Assembly: GCF_030409305.1 (NCBI RefSeq)
Contig: NZ_JAUFPQ010000031.1
Coordinates: forward strand, 76,570-140,569
DNA: 64,000 nucleotides
Direction: 5' to 3'
Source: Halomonas maura
GTDB taxonomy: Bacteria > Pseudomonadota > Gammaproteobacteria > Pseudomonadales > Halomonadaceae
Position numbers and translations under genes: made by a program. Positions 26,811 through 34,919 of this stretch are shown one piece after another. Numbering within the stretch: position 1 is the stretch's first letter; each line of letters begins with the position of its first letter. The notes beneath the pieces were generated by a model that was not told the origin of the DNA, made no database searches, and worked only from the letters and a program-made list of their open reading frames with translations.

Positions 26811-27425
26811 TCAAGGCTCGCCCGCTGCCAGCGGCAGCCACACGTGCTCATAGCTGATCGATAACGCGACCCACACCAGCAGTGCGGCCATCGCCAGGCT
26901 GAACCCCTTGAGAATCGTCGGGTTGTCGATGCGCTGCCCGACCACGGCACCGATCAGCGCATAGCTGCCGGGGGCGCCGAAGGCCAGCGCCGCCAGCCCC
27001 AGCGACCAGAGCAGCAGGCTGGCGCCATGGATGCCGGCGGCGGGGAACTGGATGGTGGCGATCGGCAGGGTCGCGATCATGCCCTTGGGGTTGCAGAGTT
27101 GCATGATCAGGCCATCGCGAAAGCTCAGCACGCGCGACGCCCGGCGAATGGCCCCCGGCTCGATACTGGAGCGGGCGACCTTAAGGGCGAGGTAGAGGAT
27201 ATAGGCGCATCCCAGCGCCCCCACCCCGGCGAGCATGTCGCCGCGCACCCAGGCCGCACCGACCCAGCCGAACGCCAGGAAGAGTACCAGCATGGCCAGC
27301 CCCACCCCGCCGAAGAAGCCGATGGAGGTCCTGGCCTGGCCGTTGAGGCCCGCATTGAGGCCGAGCAGGTTCACGGGCCCAGGCGTGTACATGACGCCCA
27401 GGGCATAGGCGACGATCTCTAGCAT
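26811..27425 (-). CDS. LysE/RhtB-family amino-acid exporter
   Basis: A 204-aa protein with about six hydrophobic segments. The N terminus ALGVMYTPGPVNLLGLNAGL carries the TPGP motif and LIMQLCNPKGMIATL the second conserved NPK motif of LysE-type exporters. It starts 15 nt after the stop of the AraC gene on the same strand, so the regulator and exporter are one operon. Substrate is probably an amino acid or analogue, not defined by sequence. Confidence 0.88.
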   Translation of the reverse strand: MLEIVAYALGVMYTPGPVNLLGLNAGLNGQARTSIGFFGGVGLAMLVLFLAFGWVGAAWVRGDMLAGVGALGCAYILYLALKVARSSIEPGAIRRASRVLSFRDGLIMQLCNPKGMIATLPIATIQFPAAGIHGASLLLWSLGLAALAFGAPGSYALIGAVVGQRIDNPTILKGFSLAMAALLVWVALSISYEHVWLPLAAGEP

Positions 27426-27440
27426 GGGGGAAGCCTCGGG

Positions 27441-28274
27441 TTATTGGGTGACGCAGCGCTGGTACTGGAGGGGCGTCATGCCATAGACGCGCTTGAAGCG
27501 GCGATTGAAATGGCTGAGGTCGGTAAAGCCATAGCGGAAGGCCACCTGAGTGGGCGCCGCCCCCGCCGCCAGCAGGCGGCGCGCGGCATTGACCCGGCGG
27601 TTGAGCACATACTGGTGCGGCGTGATGCCGAACTGCTGCCGGAACAGGCGCAGGAAGTGATACTTCGAGAGGTGTGCGGCCTGGCTGATATCGTCCAGCG
27701 ACACATCGTCCTCGAGGTGCGCGAGGATGTAGTCCCTGGCCCGCAGCAGCAGCGCATCGGGCCGGCTCAACCTGCCGCCCGGCTGATAATGGCCGGCACG
27801 CTGAACGAGGCGTGTCGCCACCTGATGGAGGGCCTGCTCCTGATCGATACGCGTGCCCAACCGATGGGTCACCAGATCGGCGAGGTCCAGGATGGCACGG
27901 CGCAACTCGGGATCCGCAATCAGGGTCTCGCCGCACCGGAAGTTGCCGGCACGCTCGCATCCCGCCGCATCGGCGAACAGTGCCTCGAGGTGGGCGGCCG
28001 GCACGTAGGTCATGACATACCCCAGTGCGCTGTCGCCCCCCGGGTGCCCATCGTGCACTTGCTCGGGATTGAACTGGATGACGTTGCCCGGCGGGCTGCG
28101 GTGGAACTGGCCGCCGCTGAAGAAATCCTGCCGCCCGACGAGAGTGACGCCGAAGGCGTACTCCTCATGGGCATGACGGTCGTAGCTGAAATCGCTCAGC
28201 GCCGCCTGCAGTACCGTCAGCTCGGGGATATGCCGGCTGTTGAAGTAGTCGAACCGACTGCGTTGCTTCGCCAT
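27441..28274 (-). CDS. AraC-family regulator with cupin sensor
   Basis: A 277-aa regulator. Residues ~15-110 form the cupin-like AraC sensor with DRHAHEEYAFGVTLVGRQD and FNPEQVHDGHPGG; residues ~185-275 form the double HTH with DDVSLDDISQAAHLSKYHFL and TQVAFRYGFTDLSHFNRRFK, and the typical GMTPLQYQ end. The ATG at 28274 with GGGAGGCAGGGC ahead is chosen over an upstream extension. It is cotranscribed with the LysE exporter it probably controls. A decayed copy of its sensor region lies at 30127-30237. Confidence 0.92.
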   Translation of the reverse strand: MAKQRSRFDYFNSRHIPELTVLQAALSDFSYDRHAHEEYAFGVTLVGRQDFFSGGQFHRSPPGNVIQFNPEQVHDGHPGGDSALGYVMTYVPAAHLEALFADAAGCERAGNFRCGETLIADPELRRAILDLADLVTHRLGTRIDQEQALHQVATRLVQRAGHYQPGGRLSRPDALLLRARDYILAHLEDDVSLDDISQAAHLSKYHFLRLFRQQFGITPHQYVLNRRVNAARRLLAAGAAPTQVAFRYGFTDLSHFNRRFKRVYGMTPLQYQRCVTQ

Positions 28275-28439
28275 GCCCTGCCTCCCGGAACGCCACTCAG
28301 GCATAGCCTAGGCCTGGCCCAGGCTACGGGCTTGGACATTATTGCGGAATTGGCCAGGATTCGCCGCTTCAGCGGCAGGCGCCGGCTTCGCGGACGGCGC
28401 CTCGTGTCTCACGGGAGGTCGGGAGGGTCGCTCATTCCA

Positions 28440-28610
28440 CGTTGGCGCTCCCCCCCTGTCTCGGCCTGCTCGGCATACAACGCCAACCTGCCCACCATTG
28501 CCCCATGCCCTGGCACGGCCGCTCAGCGTCCACGCCACAGCGGTCGGATCGCCCAACGAGACGTACGCGGCATCGCCCTCGAACGGGCAGTGGGTCAGGG
28601 CTCCATGTCG
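28440..28610 (-). pseudogene. DUF427 remnant (C-terminal half)
   Basis: On the minus strand from about 28596 one frame reads THCPFEGDAAYVSLGD, the hallmark DUF427 block, followed after a frameshift by AERPCQGMGQWWAGW, matching the family's ERPLPGM-LAG-LAFY end. The N-terminal half and start are gone. The sequence before THC reads VDMEP in the frame of the neighbouring hydrolase, so the hydrolase stop lies inside the old DUF427 gene. Confidence 0.7.
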
Positions 28611-29524
28611 ACAAAACCCTCACCGCGTTCGAAGCGGGCAAGCTGGTCAGCGGCGAATTCAGCCGCCTGGCTGGTGCTGTGATCGGCGTCGGGCACGATG
28701 TAGAAATTCCAGTTGAATGGTACTTCGAGGCGCTCGGCCTGCTCTGCCGACGTTTCGAAGTAATTGATGGCGCGTTCTACGCGGTTCGCGCCCAGCGCCC
28801 TCGCGCTGGAGGAGTTTGCAAGATTGGAATGATCGGGGTCGTCGTCATCTTCACCCACCATGATCAGCGCCGGCATGGCGAAAAAGTCGGCCTGATCCGT
28901 CGTATCCACATCCAGGGGGTCATCCTTCAATCCAAAGTGCCAATTCATGTTGTCATCCGGAAGCGTCCATACCCCTGCCGCGCTGCATACCAGCGCCTCT
29001 ACCTTGGTGGTGATATCGAAGGTCAGCAGTCGATGGGCAGCCTGGCATCCGGCACTATGACCGAAAAGATAGTACCCCTCTCTGGTCGAGCTCAGCGTCT
29101 CCGCCACGTCCTCGAATAGTGGCTCGATAACGCTGTATGACCATTCCTCCGGTGGGTTGGGCTGCTCGGATTTCCTGTCGACCAGGTTTCCCCTGTTGTA
29201 GTTCCTGCTTCCTGGATAGTCCTGTTTGTTGAATTCCGGCGCGATGACAACGAACCCGTACTCTTCGGCCCTCTCTTCCCAGGCGTCCCGGTTGTACCGA
29301 GCATTGCGCCCGGCGCCATGCATCACCATGACGATCGGGGACTTGCGGGTCATGTCGTCGGGCAAGTAGGTATAGACATCAAGTTGCTGATCGCTACCCG
29401 GGAGGGAGTACCTGAAACGTCCCTCGCCTTCCGACAAGGTGAACGCGGATGCCCCGCAGCTTGCAACAAGCAGCGAAAAGCCCAGGGCGGCAGAAGGGAG
29501 AGAAGGAGAAATTCGGCTGAACAT
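28595..29524 (-). CDS. Secreted alpha/beta hydrolase
   Basis: A 309-aa protein with an N-terminal signal (residues ~1-27, ending near SCGASAF; the Cys could be a lipoprotein site). PIVMVMHGAGRNARYN is the oxyanion-hole region, YYLFGHSAGCQAAHRLL the nucleophile elbow (Ser in GHSAG), an acid follows in MVGEDDDDPD, and the late PDADHSTSQ His completes the triad. It resembles esterase/PHB-depolymerase-type hydrolases. Base composition is lower in GC than neighbours. The last residues (VDMEP) appear to come from an adjoining DUF427 gene, so the native C terminus may be altered. Confidence 0.75.
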   Translation of the reverse strand: MFSRISPSLPSAALGFSLLVASCGASAFTLSEGEGRFRYSLPGSDQQLDVYTYLPDDMTRKSPIVMVMHGAGRNARYNRDAWEERAEEYGFVVIAPEFNKQDYPGSRNYNRGNLVDRKSEQPNPPEEWSYSVIEPLFEDVAETLSSTREGYYLFGHSAGCQAAHRLLTFDITTKVEALVCSAAGVWTLPDDNMNWHFGLKDDPLDVDTTDQADFFAMPALIMVGEDDDDPDHSNLANSSSARALGANRVERAINYFETSAEQAERLEVPFNWNFYIVPDADHSTSQAAEFAADQLARFERGEGFVDMEP

Positions 29525-30126
29525 GGGGTACCTATTGATTCATTTCCGGCCCTGAGGACGCACTCCCCCCGATCCTCGTTGGTTATTCGGTATCGAGGAC
29601 AGCTCCGTTGCTGTCATCCGGGCGCCAGTTTCCGAGCCAACTTCAGGAACAGGTCCTGGTCGGGATAGTAGCTGATCGGCGACAGGCGATTGATGGGTCC
29701 GAGGGCCCGGCGCCGACGATGAACGCTTCGAAATCCATCGAAGCGCGTGGTGCCGATTCTGTCACGCTGAATCTCCAGATGAAAACCATGTCTCGACGGC
29801 ATCGACAGAGCCAGCGTGCGTCCGCATGGTCAAGGCCGTGCCGACGCGACGCCGGCGAGGATCGCCGGAGCCTGAGGCCGGTGGGTCGGGACCAGGTCCT
29901 GGAATTCAGCGAAGGCGAAATCGGTCGCTGCGCCCTTGCAGGGGGCGAGGCAGCAGTCGTGGGGTAGGCATCGGAGGGGAAGGACGGCCTGGATGCATAT
30001 GCTGGAGAGGCGATGGACGCCGAGCTCCACCGCTCGAATCGGTAGCGGCCCGCGCATCCGTGTGACGCCGAGGCAGTGCGCGCATGGCGCGGCGACGGCA
30101 GGCTACCGTCGCGTATCCACGTCCCC
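29525..30126. other. Decayed region, no gene supported
   Basis: About 600 bases between the hydrolase start and the AraC remnant. Frames on both strands are open for short distances but no domain or start site is convincing. It probably represents further decayed gene material; I could not name a family. Confidence 0.4.
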
Positions 30127-30237
30127 ACCCACTCCCCGAGTGCCCATCGTGCACTCGCTCGGGATGGAACCGGATGACGTTACCGGCGGGTTGCGGTGGA
30201 GCTGGCCGCCGCTGAAGACATCCTGACGCCCGGCGCT
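30127..30237 (-). pseudogene. Remnant of an AraC-type sensor region
   Basis: On the minus strand it reads GRQDVFSGGQLHRNPP and, after a one-base frameshift, NVIRFHPERVHDGHSG. The intact AraC regulator at 27441-28274 has GRQDFFSGGQFHRSPP, NVIQFNPEQVHDGHPGG at the same place. The HTH part is not recognisable. The piece ends near the stop of the downstream SDR gene. Confidence 0.8.
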
Positions 30238-30273
30238 AGCCCGGCCATTGCTCGCCGTTGTTTCAGACAACAC

Positions 30274-31053
30274 TTAGTCGACGATCGCACCGCAGGTCAT
30301 GTTGGCGACTGTCCCGGTCATCGAACGTGCATGATCTGACGCCATGAGCGCGGCCATGTCGCCGACCTCGGCCAGGGCCGGCAAGCGCTTGAGCAAGGTC
30401 ATCTCTTCGAGCGAGGCGATGAAGTCATCCCGTGTCATCTTGCCGGCGGCGGCGTGAGTATCCATCGTTTCGGGGATCGACTCCGGGGAGCCGGCCGAAC
30501 GCAGGCAAACCACCCGCACGCCGTTGGGCCCAACCTCAGCGGCGAGTTGTCGGCATAAGCCTTCCAGCGCCGCACACGCCACGCCGAAGCCTCCACAGTG
30601 TGGAATGGCTAGGCGCGCGGGTGTCGCCGTAAGCATCAAGATCACCCCCGCCCCCTGCCTGACCATGTGCCGCGCCGCGGTGGTGGCCGTCAGGAACTGC
30701 GACCGCGTCGCCCTGTTGATCGGGCGGGCGAAATCCTCGAGCGACATCTCGACGAGCGGGGTGCCCTGAACGTCGTCCATGCCGATGGCGTTGAACGAGA
30801 TATCGATAGGTCCCACCTTGCGGATGATCTCGACGGCGTGCGCTTCGATGGCCTGTTCGTCGAGCGCGTCGACAACCGCCGTCTCGGCGAAACCGCCCGC
30901 CGTGGAGATTTCCTTCGCGACCGCATCGAGCTTTGAAAGCGTGCGGCCGGCGAGGAAGACGCCTGCTCCCTCCCGGGCAAACGCGAGGGCCACCGCACGA
31001 CCGATGGCCCCGCCAGCCCCATAAATCACGGCATTCTTGTTGCTAAGCAGCAT
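30274..31053 (-). CDS. SDR-family protein lacking the YxxxK catalytic motif
   Basis: A 259-aa Rossmann-fold protein. AVIYGAGGAIGRAVALAFAR is the nucleotide-binding Gly motif and SFNAIGMDD replaces NNAG. At the active site, where SDRs have Ser and then YxxSK, it has LTATPARLAIPH and GGFGVACAALEGL: Tyr is Phe and Lys is Cys. It may bind NAD(P) yet lack classical dehydrogenase chemistry. The ATG at 31053 has GGAGA seven bases upstream; the frame extends further but without a ribosome site. A GGGGACAG palindrome lies between this gene and the azoreductase gene. Confidence 0.8.
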   Translation of the reverse strand: MLLSNKNAVIYGAGGAIGRAVALAFAREGAGVFLAGRTLSKLDAVAKEISTAGGFAETAVVDALDEQAIEAHAVEIIRKVGPIDISFNAIGMDDVQGTPLVEMSLEDFARPINRATRSQFLTATTAARHMVRQGAGVILMLTATPARLAIPHCGGFGVACAALEGLCRQLAAEVGPNGVRVVCLRSAGSPESIPETMDTHAAAGKMTRDDFIASLEEMTLLKRLPALAEVGDMAALMASDHARSMTGTVANMTCGAIVD

Positions 31054-31138
31054 CTCCATTCTCCGTGCAGTTCGTGGATGGTGGTATCTGGTAGTCGAAT
31101 GGAGCGCCCCCAAATCTACAAGGAACGCCAAGGAATGC

Positions 31139-31175
31139 GGGGGACAGCCCCAGGGGATTCCCCAGGGGCTGTCCT
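31139..31175. repeat. GGGACAGCCCC palindrome
   Basis: GGACAGCCCC pairs with GGGGCTGTCC around an inner GGGGATTCCCC stem, forming a long hairpin. It is the fourth copy of the GGGGACAG motif family in the window. It lies between the azoreductase stop and the SDR start, where it could also terminate or stabilise transcripts. Confidence 0.75.
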
Positions 31176-31199
31176 CGATGACGCCACGGTGGTCGCCCC

Positions 31200-31904
31200 T
31201 CAGGCCGTGACCGCCGGCTCGCGGTGGGCCAGACTCAGCTCCTGCAGCCGGCCGATCAGCGCATCCACCCGGCGCTCTGCTTCCGCGAGGGAGGCGGCCA
31301 GCCGCTCCCCGCCTTCCTCCTGATGCTCGATCGCCACCCGGTGGATGCGGGTGATGCCGATGAATTCCAGCGCCGTGGCCAGGCCGGGCTCCAGATGATT
31401 CATATGGGCCAGCTCGCCGCCGGGCCCGAAGCCGGCACCGCCCCGTGACGACAGGATGATGGCGTGACGCGGCCGATCGGCCAGCAGGGGCGTGAAGGGG
31501 TCGTCCGGCCGGCTCGGGTCAAAGTCCACCGTGCGCCCCATGCGCACCACCAGGTCCACCCAGGCCTTCAGCGCCGCCGGCATGCCGAAGTTGTACAGCG
31601 GCGCGCCGATCACCACGACGTCGGCGGCCGTCAGCTCGTCGATCAGCCGATCGCTCTCGGCGAGCACCTCGGCCATCCAGGGTTCCTGGCGTTCCGGCGG
31701 GGTGAAGGCGGCCTGGATCCAGCGCTGGTCGATGAAGGACGGCGGGGTGCCGCCCACATCGCGATGGGTCACGGTGGCGTCCGGCTGGCGGGCCTGCCAG
31801 CCGGTGACGAAGCGCTGGCTGAGGCGGCGGCTGAGCGAACCGTGCTCATCGGTGCCGGCGAGGCCGGGGCGGGCGCTGGCGTCCAGTTGCAGGATATGGG
31901 TCAT
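31200..31904 (-). CDS. azoR: FMN-dependent NADH-azoreductase
   Basis: A 234-aa flavodoxin-fold quinone/azo reductase. The opening HILQLDASARPG and SLSRRLSQRFVTGW form the FMN phosphate site, VVIGAPLYNFGMPAALKAWVD is the conserved AzoR flavin loop, and HAIILSSRGGAGFGPGG is a second contact. It reduces quinones and azo compounds with NADH. The ATG at 31904 follows AAGGAGCCCGAC. It is divergent from a LysR regulator with short inverted repeats between them. Confidence 0.9.
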   Translation of the reverse strand: MTHILQLDASARPGLAGTDEHGSLSRRLSQRFVTGWQARQPDATVTHRDVGGTPPSFIDQRWIQAAFTPPERQEPWMAEVLAESDRLIDELTAADVVVIGAPLYNFGMPAALKAWVDLVVRMGRTVDFDPSRPDDPFTPLLADRPRHAIILSSRGGAGFGPGGELAHMNHLEPGLATALEFIGITRIHRVAIEHQEEGGERLAASLAEAERRVDALIGRLQELSLAHREPAVTA

Positions 31905-31922
31905 GTCGGGCTCCTTGTCTTG

Positions 31923-31935
31923 TGAGTTGAACTCA
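31923..31935. promoter_or_regulatory. LysR-type inverted repeat upstream of azoR
   Basis: TGAGTT-G-AACTCA is a perfect 6-bp palindrome with one central base. It lies 18 bp before the azoR start and 90 bp from the divergent LysR start. Size and place fit a LysR or related operator; binding is not shown. Confidence 0.5.
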
Positions 31936-32025
31936 CTCATCGTTGAGGGTGACTTGAGCCTATGCCCGAGCATTCGGAGCCACAAACGATGAATAGTTGC
32001 CGCTATAGATGAGGTGAATTCAACC

Positions 32026-32943
32026 ATGAGCCCTCGCCGATTACCCTCGCTCTCGGCCCTGCGGGCGTTCGAGGCCGCCGCCCGCCACGAGAGCGCCAAG
32101 CGGGCGGCCGATGAGCTGTCCGTCACGGCCACGGCCATCAGTCATCACATCCGCGGCCTGGAGGATGCCCTGCAGGTGGCGCTGTTCGTGCGCAAGCCCC
32201 GGCAGCTGGTGCTCACGCCCCAGGGCAGAGAGCTCTTCCAGACCCTGGAAGCGGCGTTCGACAGCATCGGGGAGGCCGTGGAGCGGCTGAAGGCGCCGCC
32301 CGTGCGTCAGGCGGCCACGCTCTCCACCACCCCGGCGGTAGCCGTGCGCTGGCTGCTGCCCTGGGTGTGCCTGCTGCGGGAGTCGCACCCGGAGATCGAC
32401 CTGCGTATCCATGCCTCCCACGAGCCGGTGGCGCTGGACGGCGTGACCGCGGATCTGGCGATTCGCTACGGCGACGGCCAGTGGCCGGGGCTGGTGGCGG
32501 AGAAGCTGTTCGACAACACCTTCATCCCGGCCTGCAGCCCCCAGCTCAACCTGAACGATCCGTCCGAGCTGCCCGGCCATCCGCTGATTCACTTTCGCCC
32601 CCAGGGCGGCTCGGTGACGCCCCTGGACTGGGCCGGCTGGCAGAAGCGGGCCAAGGTGCCGGGGCTGGATGTCGGCGCCGGGCTGGTCTTTTCCGACGAG
32701 ACCCACACCGTCTCCGCCGCCATCGGCGGTCAGGGCGTGGCGCTGATGAGTCGCCCGCTGATCGCCGATGCGCTGGCGGAGGGGCGCCTGGTGCAGCCCT
32801 TCGGGCCGGAACTGGAAGGCAAGCCGTTCTATCTGGTCTATCCGGAGAGCCGTCGCGATGACCCGACGGTGCGGGCGATCCGCGACTGGGTGCTGCGGGT
32901 GCCGGGGGGGCTGTGCCCTCACGCAGAGACAGCGCCCCCGTGA
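32026..32943 (+). CDS. LysR-family regulator (GcvA-like)
   Basis: A 305-aa LysR protein. The HTH reads LSALRAFEAAARHESAKRAA, then LSVTATAISHHIRGLEDAL, and the effector domain has VTADLAIRYGDGQWPGL, a GcvA/AmpR-group hallmark. The ATG at 32026 with GAGGTGA eight bases upstream is chosen over the GTG at 32014. It is divergent from azoR, which it probably regulates in response to an electrophile or quinone. Confidence 0.9.
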   Translation: MSPRRLPSLSALRAFEAAARHESAKRAADELSVTATAISHHIRGLEDALQVALFVRKPRQLVLTPQGRELFQTLEAAFDSIGEAVERLKAPPVRQAATLSTTPAVAVRWLLPWVCLLRESHPEIDLRIHASHEPVALDGVTADLAIRYGDGQWPGLVAEKLFDNTFIPACSPQLNLNDPSELPGHPLIHFRPQGGSVTPLDWAGWQKRAKVPGLDVGAGLVFSDETHTVSAAIGGQGVALMSRPLIADALAEGRLVQPFGPELEGKPFYLVYPESRRDDPTVRAIRDWVLRVPGGLCPHAETAPP

Positions 32944-33045
32944 CCATGGCGGCTACCGGGCCACGCCGCTTGCCCGGCGTGGCCCAGGCAGTCGCTGAAC
33001 GACGGGAAGCCGTCCCGGTCGATGACGCCGCCGGCCTGGCGCAGC

Positions 33046-33059
33046 GCCCCCCCCCCCCC
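33046..33059 (+). repeat. Run of 14 cytosines
   Basis: An uninterrupted C14 tract ahead of the coiled-coil gene (start 33195), about 135 bp upstream. Such tracts are prone to slippage and to sequencing error. It lies next to the block shared with 22182-22214. Confidence 0.9.
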
Positions 33060-33194
33060 GAGGCTGGCGTGCGGGCGTGCCGCGGCCTTGCCACCGCCCT
33101 GGGTCGGTGTGCCACCCTGCGGGAAGTCCTCATTCGCCCGACGAGAGGCTATCTTGAAGGTTCCCCATACCGGCAGACGGACAGGAGGATTCCC

Positions 33195-33488
33195 ATGAGC
33201 GACAGGAATGCCTACGAGCAGAAGCTGCGCGCCAAGCTGGACGAGCTGCAGGCCGAGATGGACAAGTTCAAGGCTCGTGCCAGGGGGGCCGAGGCCGATG
33301 CGCGGATCAAGCAGGAGCAAGACCAGGAGCTCAATCAGCTCGAGGCGAAACGCGACGACATGCGCCAGAAGCTCGACGAACTGCGCAACTCCAGCGACGA
33401 CGCCTGGGAGGACGTCAAGGCCGGCGCGGAGCGTGCCTGGAGCTCGCTGAGCGCATCCCTCGAGCGGGCGCGTACCCGCTTCAAGTAG
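33195..33488 (+). CDS. Small coiled-coil protein
   Basis: A 97-aa acidic-basic protein that is helical throughout: repeated KLRAKLDELQAEMDKFKARA and QLEAKRDDMRQKLDEL heptads, ending in DDAWEDVKAGAERAWSSLSA. It resembles the short Sll1863-like stress-associated coiled-coil proteins by composition and end motif, a weak assignment. An excellent ACAGGAGGA ribosome site precedes 33195. A decayed relative lies at 22182-22300. Confidence 0.75.
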   Translation: MSDRNAYEQKLRAKLDELQAEMDKFKARARGAEADARIKQEQDQELNQLEAKRDDMRQKLDELRNSSDDAWEDVKAGAERAWSSLSASLERARTRFK

Positions 33489-33505
33489 TCCATCGCCCCT
33501 TTTCC

Positions 33506-33675
33506 TGGGCGCCCGGCGGCGGCGCCCTGGCCGGCGCCGCGCTGTGCTGGGTCACCAGCAACCTGCTGACCGGCTCGGTCGGCGGCCCCCTCGCCGAGAG
33601 TCTGATCTTCCTGACCAACGTGGTTACCATGCTGCGCCTGCAGCGTGATGGCCGCCTGAGCTGCAAGCTATCGAA
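33506..33675 (+). pseudogene. Tail of a YgjV-like membrane-protein gene
   Basis: The frame reads GGGALAGAALCWVTSNLLTG, then GPLAESLIFLTNVVTMLRL and RDGR. This pattern of two hydrophobic spans, with the end NVVTMLRL, resembles the C-terminal end of YgjV-type inner membrane proteins. There is no start and the frame runs into the next remnant. The assignment is tentative. Confidence 0.4.
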
Positions 33676-33955
33676 GGGAGGCGGGCTGATCCGCGATTGC
33701 CGTCAGCGCGACATCCGCCTCGCCGCCGGCCTGACGGTCAGCGTGCAGGAGACAACGGGCTCCCAGGTCGCCTTCGCCGCCCTCGCCCACCTGGGGCCAA
33801 CGATGCCGACCCATGCCTTGCGCTGCATTCTCGATGTGGGCGACATGATCACGCCGGTGACGGCAGACCTCGCGGCACCTTTGGTGGAGGGCGGCAGCTC
33901 ACCTGCCGTCAACGGCACGCATGACGCCGCAGGCGGCGGTCAGGTGACGCGACTG
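33676..33955 (+). pseudogene. Tail of an enolase-superfamily (mandelate racemase-like) gene
   Basis: The frame continues from the YgjV-like piece and reads LIRDCRQRDIRLAAGLTVSV, then QETTGSQVAFAALAHLG and CILDVGDMITPVTADL. These match the C-terminal barrel of mandelate racemase/muconate-lactonising enzymes (QxTTGS-x-I-AFAA and the CxLD block). The N-terminal three quarters are missing and the end is degraded. It abuts the convergent epimerase gene. Confidence 0.6.
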
Positions 33956-33969
33956 GTGTTATGCCATGT

Positions 33970-34908
33970 TCAGACCATGACGTGTTCCCGGTACCACTCG
34001 ATGGTTTCCTTGATCGCCATGTCATGAGGCGTGCTGTCATCACCAAACCTCTCCGCATATCGCTTGTGCTCGACGATGTATGGCTGCTCCCATTCATACA
34101 TCATCTCCTTCACCTCCCTCAGCATCGGATTGAACACCCCCAACAACGCCACCATGGACTTGCCGACAGCACGTATCTTGATTGGCCTGCCGATGTGCTG
34201 CTCAACCATGGAAACCAGTTGCCGGGTTGTCATGGTCGGCGCATTGGGTACGTGCCAGACCTGACCAAGGGCGTCTTCATGGTCACTGAGCTTGACTAAC
34301 GCCCCGGCAAAATCCTTGATGTATGTATAGGTATGCGGCAAATCCACATTACCCAGCAGATTGGCAGGTTTACCTGATAACGCCGCCTTGAAGAACGATT
34401 CACCAAGCGCGGAATGCGTCACCAAAGGCCCATAGAAATCAGAACCCCTGCCTATCACGACCCTTACGTCTGCCTCGCTCAACAGCAGCTCGGCCATTGA
34501 CGCCCTCACCTTCCCCTTGCGACCCGTGGCCTTGCAAGGAAGCTCCTCGGTTAGCGGAAGACCTTTGGTATCACCATACCCATAGAGATTGTCACCATAA
34601 ATCAACTTGCAGCCGGCTTGTTTCACCCCACCGAGAATGCCTCCTGTCAACGAGGGAAACTTGTCTGGCCATTGGGTATAGGGTGGCATGGCACAATGGA
34701 AGACCGAATCCGCTCCTTTGCAGATTTCGTAGACCTCTGCCGGATCATCGGCATTCCCGGCAATGACCTGAATCTGACCCGGCACGTCATGGGTCAGCTT
34801 TCCGCTTCGATTGACGACCGCGACCTGCCTGCCTTGCCCAGCCAGCACTCGAGCCACCCATAAGCCCAGCGGTCCTGCACCGAAGACGATATTCTCTCGA
34901 TTTTCCAT
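33970..34908 (-). CDS. NAD(P)-dependent epimerase/dehydratase-like protein
   Basis: A 312-aa extended-SDR protein. NIVFGAGPLGLWVARVLAGQ is the Rossmann Gly motif; the segment YGDNLYGYGDTKG replaces the usual YxxxK, so classical catalysis is doubtful; RGSDFYGP and HTYTYIKDFAGALVKL match the substrate-binding end of atypical epimerases. Composition is less GC-rich than the surroundings, suggesting transfer. The ATG at 34908 has AGGGAAG ahead, within the DUF427 remnant. Confidence 0.75.
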   Translation of the reverse strand: MENRENIVFGAGPLGLWVARVLAGQGRQVAVVNRSGKLTHDVPGQIQVIAGNADDPAEVYEICKGADSVFHCAMPPYTQWPDKFPSLTGGILGGVKQAGCKLIYGDNLYGYGDTKGLPLTEELPCKATGRKGKVRASMAELLLSEADVRVVIGRGSDFYGPLVTHSALGESFFKAALSGKPANLLGNVDLPHTYTYIKDFAGALVKLSDHEDALGQVWHVPNAPTMTTRQLVSMVEQHIGRPIKIRAVGKSMVALLGVFNPMLREVKEMMYEWEQPYIVEHKRYAERFGDDSTPHDMAIKETIEWYREHVMV

Positions 34909-34919
34909 GATCTTCCCTG

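Noticed and set aside
29614..30128. Possible small genes between the hydrolase and the AraC remnant
   Set aside because: Several short frames on both strands have no ribosome site or known domain; called a decayed region instead.
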